Shown piece by piece: positions 16,405 to 23,287 of a stretch of 64,000 nt of DNA. Where the stretch lies: contig DATDHU010000081.1 of assembly GCA_036521415.1 (NCBI GenBank), positions 1 through 64,000 of the forward strand, given 5' to 3'. A program made the translations under genes and the position numbers. The first letter of the stretch is position 1. Every line of letters begins with the position of its first letter. The notes below the pieces were generated by a model, which worked only from the letters and a program-made list of their open reading frames with translations, was not told the DNA's origin and ran no database searches. The stretch comes from DASXMT01 sp036521415. GTDB lineage: Bacteria > Actinomycetota > Acidimicrobiia > Acidimicrobiales > RAAP-2.

Positions 16405-16482
16405 CGGGCTGTGGCGCAGTTTGGTTAGCGCGCTGCGTTCGGGACGCAGAGGTCCCCGGTTCAAATCCGGGCAGCCCGACCA
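16405..16482 (+). tRNA. tRNA-Pro(CGG)
   Basis: The acceptor stem CGGGCTG pairs with CAGCCCG, the anticodon arm CTGCG/CGCAG encloses the loop TTCGGGA (anticodon CGG), and the T arm CCCGG/CCGGG encloses TTCAAAT. The CCA end is encoded (16480-16482). It marks the left border of an accessory segment. Confidence 0.96.
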
Positions 16483-16629
16483 CTGAAATCGCAGTTCGAG
16501 CGCCCATTGGGGCCTCTCGGCTCTCTGCTGGGATCGGTCAGCGACGGCTGTTGGCGAAACTCACCTCAAGGTGGTCCGATGTCGTTGCCGAACGACATGT
16601 CTTTGCCAGTACAAGTCCCGAATCGCGCA

Positions 16630-16661
16630 GTGGGTCATCGGGCCGAATTCCGCTGACCCAC
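16630..16661. terminator. Inverted repeat, 8-bp perfect arms
   Basis: GTGGGTCA (16630-16637) pairs with TGACCCAC (16654-16661), with an additional inner CGG/CCG pairing. It lies between tRNA-Pro and the 3' end of the hydrolase remnant, with GTTT following on the plus strand, so it may be a transcription terminator for either side. An operator function is also possible. Confidence 0.5.
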
Positions 16662-16683
16662 GTTTCTAGTAGGCGGGAGGTGC

Positions 16684-16938
16684 TTACTTGCCGATCTGCG
16701 AGTGCACCGCCGACTGCATGAGCTCGTTTGCGTCGGGCTTGAGCAGGAAACCCGCCTTCACGAGGTTCTGAGTGTCCTGACTCCAGGCCGACACGAACTG
16801 GCCGTGATTCTTGTACAGAGCGGCCAACTGCGCCGGCGGGTACGGCACCGTCGAGCCGAACAGCCCGCAGAACAACGAGATCTGCGCGCCGTTCGCAGGG
16901 GTGTTGCCGATACCGGCGAGCACCGCGATGGGCGCGTC
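16684..16938 (-). pseudogene. Remnant: C-terminal 84 residues of an alpha/beta hydrolase domain protein
   Basis: The last residues before the stop (PYPPAQLAALYKNHGQF, then LVKAGFLLKPDANELMQSA and a final IGK) match in style the C-terminus of the large alpha/beta hydrolase domain proteins (about 450-500 aa; Abhydrolase_10 group). Nothing upstream on this strand continues the family: the frame runs on for some 60 residues of antisense-type sequence from the TetR remnant. There is no start codon at the junction. The breakpoint is near base 16938. The assignment of the parent family is from memory of its C-terminal pattern and is moderately sure. Confidence 0.65.
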
Positions 16939-16939
16939 G

Positions 16940-17281
16940 ACCTGGGCCGAGCGACGCTGGATCGCCATCATCATCGCCAACCCGTCAGTACTGAACTCGG
17001 TCCTCGGTGGAATCCAACTGAAGATCCAACGAGTCATCGCCGAGTTCCTCGGCGATCGACTTGGACTACCCAGCGATGCCCTCGTGCCGACAATGATGGC
17101 CGCTGCTTCCGGGGGCGTCATTCAGGCCGCACATGTCGACTGGTATGTCAACGGCGGCGATCTCGCAGCCAAAGTATCCGAGGCCTTCTGGGTGCTCGAG
17201 CAAGGTCGGATCGGTCCACCCGCCCGAGCCGACACGACGAGGCCCCGAAAGCACATTCAACATCAGCCCTACAGTCAATAG
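16940..17281 (+). pseudogene. Remnant: C-terminal ligand domain of a TetR-type regulator
   Basis: From about residue TWAERRW the plus-strand frame reads as the last 90-110 residues of a TetR repressor: an IIIANPSVLNSVL helix, QLKIQRVIAEFL, a LVPTMMAAASGGVIQAAHVDWYVNGG helix pair and DLAAKVSEAFWVL. The N-terminal helix-turn-helix is absent; upstream sequence is the antisense of the hydrolase remnant. The two remnants therefore meet tail to head at about 16939, the mark of a deletion or rearrangement that removed the start of both genes. It may once have controlled the downstream, convergent quinone-reductase-like gene. Confidence 0.65.
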
Positions 17282-17312
17282 AGCACCGCGGGAGACACGC
17301 AACCGCCGGTGA

Positions 17313-18392
17313 TCAGTTCGGTCGCTGGGGAGCCCGAACGACGGTTCTGCCCATGGTCTCACGCCGCTCGATCGCCTCGAGCCTGCCCGGGACATCGTTG
17401 AATTCGATCTCTCGTCCAACCACCGAACGAATCTGCCCCCGCTGCGTCAACTGCAGAATGTTGTCCCAGATTCGGATTCCGTCGGCACGAGTCAGGAAGT
17501 TCATGCCCAGACTTCGAGTCAGCCGTGGATCGTCAACGAAGGAGAAACAGATGCCGACGAGATCGAAGTTGCCGTAGATGCTCGGCTGCAGGCTGACCGG
17601 CTGTTCTTCTAGGGTGATGTCAGCCGCGTATCCGACGACAAGATGACGGCCGTTGAAGGCCATCGTCCTGAACGTGTCGGTGGTGACCTGCCCGCCGACG
17701 GAGTCGAAGGCGATATCGACACCGCGCCCGTTGGTAACGTCGTCGACGTACCCGACGAAGTCACTGTCGCGATAGTTGATTGCATGGTCGGCGCCCAGCT
17801 CTCGGCAGAACTCGACCTTCTCGTCGCTTCCCGCGGTGGCGATGACGATGGCGCCGAAGGACTTGGCCAGCTGGACCACGCCGGAGCCCACCCCGCCTGC
17901 TCCAGCGTGCACCAGGACGACATCGCCCGCCTGTATCCGACCGCGTTCGCGCAAGGCGAGCCATCCCAGTAGATAGGGAAAATACATGGCGACGCCGTCT
18001 ACGAAGCTGAGCCAGTTCGGCAAGGTCTGGACGGTCGCCGCATCGAGCAACGCGGCCGACGCGTAACCGCCCTGCACCCCGACGGTCACGCCCACCACCC
18101 GCCGCCCGAGGAGCGCCTCGGCACCGGGTCCGACAGCGTCGACCGCGCCGGCTGCGACCATGCCCGGAACAAATGGCGGCTCCAACTTCAACAGTCCGTA
18201 GCGGCCCCGGATGGTGTCGATGTCGTTGAAATCGAGGCAGAACGTCTCGGTTACCACCCGAACCTGGTTGGGCCCGGGCGGACCGACGTCCACGTTCCGG
18301 ATCTCCATCGAGTCAGTAGGCGCGCCGAGCCGGGCCGCTACCCACGCCGTGGCCGATGCCGGGTCAGCTTGGACGAGGGGATCCCACGTCAC
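17313..18392 (-). CDS. Zinc-independent medium-chain dehydrogenase, quinone reductase-like
   Basis: A 359-aa MDR-superfamily enzyme of the NADPH:quinone oxidoreductase type. The GroES-like half has FCLDFNDIDTIRGRYG and PPFVPGMVAAGAVDAVGPGA; the Rossmann half has VLVHAGAGGVGSGVVQLAKSFGA and the quinone-reductase pattern AINYRDSDF and FDSVGG. There are no zinc-ligand cysteines, as in the QOR group. GTG at 18392 is chosen with CGAGGG upstream. Substrate unknown; acryloyl- or enoyl-type reductases share this fold. It lies alone between the gene remnants and the repeat-protein region. Confidence 0.85.
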   Translation of the reverse strand: MTWDPLVQADPASATAWVAARLGAPTDSMEIRNVDVGPPGPNQVRVVTETFCLDFNDIDTIRGRYGLLKLEPPFVPGMVAAGAVDAVGPGAEALLGRRVVGVTVGVQGGYASAALLDAATVQTLPNWLSFVDGVAMYFPYLLGWLALRERGRIQAGDVVLVHAGAGGVGSGVVQLAKSFGAIVIATAGSDEKVEFCRELGADHAINYRDSDFVGYVDDVTNGRGVDIAFDSVGGQVTTDTFRTMAFNGRHLVVGYAADITLEEQPVSLQPSIYGNFDLVGICFSFVDDPRLTRSLGMNFLTRADGIRIWDNILQLTQRGQIRSVVGREIEFNDVPGRLEAIERRETMGRTVVRAPQRPN

Positions 18393-18719
18393 AGTGCCCT
18401 CGTGGCGGGGTAGGCGACGGGCCGATCGGACCCCGGGGGTGTGAGGGTCGGCATCGTGGGGGGCCTCCAGTTCGCAGAGAGATCCGACAGTTGATACCAC
18501 TTCGTGTCAACCTTCGTTCCTCGTGCACCTGTGAGTCGTGAGGATGCGACGCAACGAGCTGGTCGATTTTTTGGTTGATCCATTGGTTGACCGTTTCCCT
18601 CGCATCGCCAAGCCTCCGGGTGGTGGCGCTGACAGCCCTCAAGTTCAAGTTGAACGTTCGGCGGGCGGTGCGATTTCTCCACAATGCATTTTCGGCATCT
18701 TTTTCCCCCGTCGCTGACC
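18393..18719. other. Intergenic region with short repeats and a small palindrome
   Basis: No gene is supported here. Visible elements are two 10-bp near copies TTGGTTGATC/TTGGTTGACC 12 bp apart (18571-18592) and the palindrome GTTCAAGTTGAAC (18643-18655). Part of the latter, AAGTTGAACG, is also found upstream of the second repeat protein (complement of 21975-21984), so it may belong to a shared promoter element. Confidence 0.5.
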
Positions 18720-18820
18720 ATCCTTGACCGCGAGGGGAAATGCGACGAGACTGCCATCAACCTTTTTTCACGGCTCGCCGCCATCGGCCGGCAGTTGGAC
18801 CCTTCCCCCATTACGGAGCT
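18720..18820 (+). promoter_or_regulatory. Conserved ~100-bp leader of repeat-protein gene (copy 1)
   Basis: From ATCCTTGACC to the start codon this leader matches the leader of the paralogous gene at 21864-21961 on the other strand. Shared blocks in order are ATCCTTGACC, GACGAGACT, TTCACGGCTCGCCGCC, GGCCGGC, TTGGACC, TTCCCC and ACGGAGC. The sequence between the blocks varies, which suggests selection on the blocks or a recent duplication. It may hold a promoter and 5' UTR element. Confidence 0.6.
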
Positions 18821-19981
18821 ATGAGGACTCGCCCCACTTCCCGACCGAACACTACGACGTGCATTGCCCGGCTGGCTCTTTCGGTCATGGCGGTTTGTGC
18901 CATCGCTCTGGCGTTGGTCCCATTCGTGATGACCGGCACCGAGGCAGCGGCCGACACTCCGGCGGGCACGGTTCCGTCGTACTGGACGGTGGCCTCTGAT
19001 GGCGGGATCTTCTCGTTCGGGGGCGCCCCTTACTACGGTTCCGAAGGCGGCCAACCCCTGAACGCTCCCATCGTGGGTATGGCGGCGACAAGCGACCGCG
19101 GGGGCTACTGGATGGTGGCTTCGGACGGAGGCATCTTCTCGTTCGGCGACGCCTTGTTCTACGGCTCCGAAGGCGGCCAACCCCTGAACCAGCCCATCGT
19201 GGGCATGGCCCCCACACCAGGCGGTCATGGCTATTGGATGGTGGCCCGTGACGGTGGCATCTTCACGTTCGGTGATGCCGGGTTCTTCGGCTCCGAAGGT
19301 GGGCAGCCCCTCAATCAACCGATCGTGGGTATGGCTCCCACACCGGATGGTCAGGGCTACTGGCTGGTCGCCGCAGACGGTGGCATCTTCACCTTCGGTG
19401 ATGCCTTCTTCTACGGCTCCGAGGGCGGCCAACCCCTGAACGCTCCGATCGTCGGCATGACGACGACACCGGGTGGAGGATACTTTCTCGTTGCGGCCGA
19501 CGGTGGGCTCTTCGGTTTCGGCACGACAGCCGGTGAGTTCTACGGCTCGGAGGGGGGCACACCCCTCAGCGCACCGGTGGTCGGGATGGCCACCACCCCG
19601 GGTGAAGCCGGCTACTGGATGGTGGGCAGCGACGGCAGCGTCTACAACTTCGGCAATGCCGGCTTCTTCGGGTCCATGGGAGGAACCCCGTTGGTCGCGC
19701 CCATGGTGGGTATCGCCGAAGCCGATTCAGGTCGTACCGACGCTACGTCGACCGACACGCCGGATTGGGCATGCATCCGGCTCTGGGAGTCGGGGGACCG
19801 CTACAACGATCCAAGCGCTCCCTCGGGCGCATACGGCATCCTGCAGAGTACGGCGGCAGCCGAGGGCTTGGCTTGGCCGGTGTCGAGCGATTCGCCCGCC
19901 TCTCAAGATGCGGCTGCTCTCGACCTCTACGCCAAGTTCGGATGGTCCCCGTGGAGCACGCGTACCATCTGTGGTCTTTGA
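18821..19981 (+). CDS. Secreted repeat protein with Rpf/transglycosylase-like C-terminus
   Basis: A 386-aa exported protein. A signal peptide (about 1-45: basic start, LALSVMAVCAIALALVPFVM) is followed by six repeats of 42-46 aa with the pattern GYWMVASDGGIFSFGDA-FYGSEGG, joined by QPLNxPIVGMAxTP. Regular aromatic/Gly repeats of this length suggest a six-bladed beta-propeller, probably a cell-surface binding platform. Residues about 312-386 (WACIRLWESGDRY, SGAYGILQ, a final FGWSPW and Cys) resemble the transglycosylase-like domain of resuscitation-promoting factors, with E323 as the candidate catalytic acid and two cysteines. It converges with a paralogue that has another hydrolase domain. 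ATG 18821 is fixed by sequence identity with that paralogue's start. Confidence 0.8.
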   Translation: MRTRPTSRPNTTTCIARLALSVMAVCAIALALVPFVMTGTEAAADTPAGTVPSYWTVASDGGIFSFGGAPYYGSEGGQPLNAPIVGMAATSDRGGYWMVASDGGIFSFGDALFYGSEGGQPLNQPIVGMAPTPGGHGYWMVARDGGIFTFGDAGFFGSEGGQPLNQPIVGMAPTPDGQGYWLVAADGGIFTFGDAFFYGSEGGQPLNAPIVGMTTTPGGGYFLVAADGGLFGFGTTAGEFYGSEGGTPLSAPVVGMATTPGEAGYWMVGSDGSVYNFGNAGFFGSMGGTPLVAPMVGIAEADSGRTDATSTDTPDWACIRLWESGDRYNDPSAPSGAYGILQSTAAAEGLAWPVSSDSPASQDAAALDLYAKFGWSPWSTRTICGL

Positions 19982-20357
19982 CCATCTCCGAAGTCCCGAG
20001 TAACAGACTCGCTGTCGCGCCGCATTGACAGCAGCGACGCTGCACGGCGCTGGGTGGAACGGCCCTCCAGCAACTGGGACTAAGTCGGCGTGCCCCGTGG
20101 TGATCGGGAATCGGTCACCGCCTCGAAAAGGGCACTGCAATCCGCCGCTCCCACCGCAATGCTCGGACGGCCACGCTGGCAGCGGCCAACGTGAAGGCTG
20201 GTGGAACCGATGCCACGGCCTCGACGACCACCGGTGTTGCCGGTTGTCGCTGGAGCCGTTGTGCTCGGTGAACCCCATCGGCGCTGCCGCCTTGGAAGAA
20301 CAGCACCGAGTCATTGCGCGCTCAGAGGCCCCGTTGCCGGATGGCGAGCGGCCCGGA
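19982..20357. other. Intergenic region between convergent paralogues
   Basis: No gene is supported in these 376 bp. Short open frames on both strands have no family features and unusual composition (many Arg/His/Pro). It could contain decayed coding sequence left from the inverted duplication that produced the flanking genes. Confidence 0.45.
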
Positions 20358-21863
20358 TCAGCAGATGTAGTCGCCGTCGGTGGGCTGATTGTTGACGGTG
20401 ATTGCGTTGTTGGTCCACTGCACGATCGGGACGCCACCGGTGGGCAGGCCGGGCGTGCGCGCCTTCCAAGAGGCAATGGTGTTACAGCTGGCCGGACCGC
20501 TCGTAAATGTCCAGGTGGCCATCCAGTAGGGATAGTTGATGGGCCAGTTCCCGGCGATCTGTGGCCACCCACTCCCGGGACTGGCATAGACCCCTACGCT
20601 CGGCACGCCTTCGGCGCCTATACCGTCATGAGCGCCTTGGATGACGAGGTCGTTCTGCAGTGTTGCGCTCGACCAGGCGGGCAGCCCCGAGCCCGCCGTC
20701 GACTCGACGTCGAGCCACCAGGCCACGTTGGCGTTGATTCCGGCCGCCTTGGCCTTGTTGAACGCGTCCTGTCCGGCCTCGTAGCCGTAGCAGTAGTACG
20801 GATTTCCGTTGCACTGCGGGGGCAGGGCTCCAGAGACTGCCCCGAAGGTCAAGAACATGTAGAGGTTGAGTCCTCCACCCGCCCAAGCGGCCTCTTGATT
20901 CAGGCATCTGTTCGTACCCCCGAACGAAGCGCCCACCACCTGCACGATGCTCAACCCGCCGGCCCCGGGTAGGTTCCCGCAGTTGAAGACCGATACGTCA
21001 TACCCGTAGGTACCCGACCCGGCGGGCGCGGCGGGTGGCGGCGGCGGCGGCGGCGGCGCCGGCGGTCCCGACCCGTTGCCGAGGGCCAGGGCCATGCCGA
21101 CCATGGGCGCGTTCAACGGTTGGCCGCCCATCGAGCCGTAGAACTTGGCATTTCCGAAACTGAAGATGCCGCCGTCACGTGCGACCATCCAATAACCGGC
21201 TTCACCCTGAGTCTCGGCGATCCCGACCACGGGTGAGTTGAGCGGCGTGCCACCCTTGGATCCGTAGAACTGCGCAGCGGTGATGCCGAACCCGAAAATC
21301 CCGCCGTCGGATGCGGCCAGCAGATACCCGCCACTCGGCGTGGTTGCCATGCCAACGATCGGGGCGTTCAGCGGTTGACCGCCCATCGAGCCGAGGAATC
21401 CGGCATTGCCGAAGGTGAAGATTCCGCCGTCGGACGCCACCATCCAGTAGCCCTGGCCGTTCGGGGTGGGCGTCATCGCCACGATGGGCTGGTTCAGGGG
21501 CTGACCGCCCTGTGACCCGAAGAACCCGGCGTCGCCGAAGGTGAAGATGCCTCCGTCGGACGCCACCATCCAGTAGCCCCCGTGATCCGGCGTTGATGCC
21601 ATTCCGACGATCGGCGCGTTGAGCGGCTTGCCACCCTCGGATCCGTAGAACGGTGCGCCACCGAAGGAGAAGATGCCACCGTCGGACGCCACCGTCCAAT
21701 ACGCCGGAACCGTGAGGCCCGGGGGCGGGGCGGCAGCGGCTTGGGTGCCGCTCACCAATGACGGGACGAACGTCAATGCGATGACAAAGGTGGCCATGAC
21801 CGAAAGGGCAAAGCGGGCAATGCTCGTCTTGGTGTTCGGACGGGAAGTGGGGCGAGTTCTCAT
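20358..21863 (-). CDS. Secreted repeat protein with GH25-like (DUF1906-type) C-terminus
   Basis: A 501-aa exported protein, paralogous in its first part to the gene at 18821. The signal peptide is nearly the same (MRTRPTSRPNT, then IARFALSVMATFVIAL). Five propeller-type repeats follow (YWMVASDGGIFTFGDAGFFGS and variants), then a proline run of about a dozen residues as linker. The domain from about residue 282 opens GYDVSVFNCG and contains WWLDVES, where D385/E387 sit like the acid pair of GH25 lysozyme-type and DUF1906 glycoside hydrolases, and QWTNN near the end. The likely role is cutting peptidoglycan or another cell-surface glycan. ATG 21863 is set by alignment with the paralogue; a longer start 36 bp upstream would run into the conserved leader. 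Confidence 0.8.
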   Translation of the reverse strand: MRTRPTSRPNTKTSIARFALSVMATFVIALTFVPSLVSGTQAAAAPPPGLTVPAYWTVASDGGIFSFGGAPFYGSEGGKPLNAPIVGMASTPDHGGYWMVASDGGIFTFGDAGFFGSQGGQPLNQPIVAMTPTPNGQGYWMVASDGGIFTFGNAGFLGSMGGQPLNAPIVGMATTPSGGYLLAASDGGIFGFGITAAQFYGSKGGTPLNSPVVGIAETQGEAGYWMVARDGGIFSFGNAKFYGSMGGQPLNAPMVGMALALGNGSGPPAPPPPPPPPAAPAGSGTYGYDVSVFNCGNLPGAGGLSIVQVVGASFGGTNRCLNQEAAWAGGGLNLYMFLTFGAVSGALPPQCNGNPYYCYGYEAGQDAFNKAKAAGINANVAWWLDVESTAGSGLPAWSSATLQNDLVIQGAHDGIGAEGVPSVGVYASPGSGWPQIAGNWPINYPYWMATWTFTSGPASCNTIASWKARTPGLPTGGVPIVQWTNNAITVNNQPTDGDYIC

Positions 21864-21961
21864 GGCTCCGTGATGGGGAACGGTCCAAGAGCCGGCCAAA
21901 GGCGGCGAGCCGTGAACGGGTCGGAGGTAGTCTCGTCCTATTTCTCGTCCTGGTCAAGGAT
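21864..21961 (-). promoter_or_regulatory. Conserved ~100-bp leader of repeat-protein gene (copy 2)
   Basis: Read on the minus strand, this is the counterpart of the leader at 18720-18820: the same ordered blocks (ATCCTTGACC, GACGAGACT, TTCACGGCTCGCCGCC, GGCCGGC, TTGGACC, ACGGAGC) at nearly the same spacing. Further upstream AAGTTGAACG (21975-21984 complement) is also shared, at a different distance. Confidence 0.6.
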
Positions 21962-22093
21962 GAAACGCGTCGGCCGTTCAACTTCGTCGAGCGCGCGGGA
22001 CGGGACTCGGCGAACGGCGATCGGATGCTCACTCTGTGAGGCTCGGCCGTGGTGACCACACGCGGTTACGGCGCGCAAGAGGGACGACGTTCA

Positions 22094-22163
22094 CTACAGC
22101 TGCAACCCGGCAGCTGTAGAGCGACGCTGTCGAACGCAGCGGCTGTAGAGCAACGTTTCGAAC
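22094..22163. promoter_or_regulatory. Perfect 10-bp inverted repeat plus direct repeat upstream of AKR gene
   Basis: CTACAGCTGC (22094-22103) and GCAGCTGTAG (22110-22119) form a perfect inverted repeat around a 6-bp spacer. The box GCTGTAGAGC occurs at 22113 and again at 22142, each followed by a related (A/G)ACG-TCGAAC sequence. The cluster lies about 135-200 bp before the aldo/keto reductase start and looks like a regulator-binding array; a hairpin in the leader RNA is the alternative. The rest of 21962-22296 shows nothing further. Confidence 0.6.
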
Positions 22164-22296
22164 AACAAGGGAGGAGAAAGGGCGAGGGCGCGCAGACAAC
22201 GGCGGACTCAACCATTGTCCACCGTAGGCTCTCGCGTTCGAGACACAGGATCCACGCACGACACCCATCCGGGCATCACAAAGAAGGGGACTTCGC

Positions 22297-23262
22297 ATGA
22301 AGATGGAATACCGACACCTGGGTAGGTCCGGGCTACAAGTGAGCGTGCTGTCGTTCGGCTCCTGGGTGACATTCGGGCCCCAGCTGGCCGGCGACCTTGC
22401 CGCCGATTGCCTGGCCGCCGCCTACGACGCCGGCGTGAACTTCTTCGACAACGCCGAGGCGTACGCGGCAGGCGACTCAGAGCGGATCATGGGTGAGGCC
22501 ATCGCCAAACTGGGTTGGCCGCGGCACAGCTACGTCTTGTCGACCAAGCTCTTCTGGGGCATCCACAACCGCGTCAACATGCGCAGCACGCTCAACCGTA
22601 AGTACCTGCTACAGGCGATCGACGGCTCGCTCGAGCGATTCGGCCTCGACTTCGTAGACCTCGTCTATTGCCACCGAGCCGATCCCGACACAGCGATGGA
22701 AGAGACGGTCTGGGCCATGTCGGACATCATCGCCAGCGGCAAGGCGCTCTACTGGGGCACCTCGGAGTGGTCGGCCGCGCAGATCCGGGAGGCCTGGGAG
22801 ATCGCCGACCGCCACCACCTGCACAAGCCGGTCGTCGAGCAGCCCCAGTACAACCTCTTCGCCCGGGACCGGGTGGAGAGAGAGTACGCCTCCCTCTACG
22901 AGGACATCGGCTTGGGCCTGACCACCTGGAGCCCCTTGGCCTCGGGTCTGCTCTCGGGCAAGTACCTCGACGGGGTCCCCGAGGCCAGCCGGGCCACACT
23001 TCCGGGTTACGAGTGGTTGAAAAACATGTTGACCAACGAGGAGAAGAACGCAAAGGTCCGGGAGCTGCAATCCGTGGCCCAGGAGCTCGGTTGCACGTTG
23101 GCCCAGCTGTCAATCGCCTGGTGCGCCAAGAACCCTCATGTCTCCTCGGTCATCACCGGGGCCAGCCGGGTCGAACAGGTCAGGGAGAACCTGGTCGCCA
23201 TGGAGGTCCTGCCCCAATTGACCGACGAGGTCGTCGCCCGCATCGACGCCATCACCAAGTAG
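22297..23262 (+). CDS. Aldo/keto reductase, Kv-beta-like (AKR6 type)
   Basis: A 321-aa NADPH-dependent reductase of the (beta/alpha)8 AKR fold. The pattern RHLGRSGLQVSVLSFGSW, FFDNAEAYAAGDSERIMGEA (catalytic Asp and Tyr), STKLFWG (catalytic Lys), and VDLVYCHRAD (histidine) is complete, and the ending AWCAKNPHVSSVITGASRVEQVREN holds the cofactor-binding arginine/asparagine. The sequence resembles the potassium-channel beta-subunit/YghZ group more than sugar reductases. AAGGGGA six bases before ATG 22297 fixes the start. It stands alone with a large upstream region carrying an inverted repeat, so it is probably individually regulated. Confidence 0.92.
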   Translation: MKMEYRHLGRSGLQVSVLSFGSWVTFGPQLAGDLAADCLAAAYDAGVNFFDNAEAYAAGDSERIMGEAIAKLGWPRHSYVLSTKLFWGIHNRVNMRSTLNRKYLLQAIDGSLERFGLDFVDLVYCHRADPDTAMEETVWAMSDIIASGKALYWGTSEWSAAQIREAWEIADRHHLHKPVVEQPQYNLFARDRVEREYASLYEDIGLGLTTWSPLASGLLSGKYLDGVPEASRATLPGYEWLKNMLTNEEKNAKVRELQSVAQELGCTLAQLSIAWCAKNPHVSSVITGASRVEQVRENLVAMEVLPQLTDEVVARIDAITK

Positions 23263-23287
23263 CGCGCCGACGGCACCGCCGCGCCAC

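Noticed and set aside
18950..21700. Possible CRISPR or DNA repeat array
   Set aside because: The repeats are coding, with a period of 126-138 bp, diverged at synonymous positions and in frame with the propeller-like units; there are no spacers.
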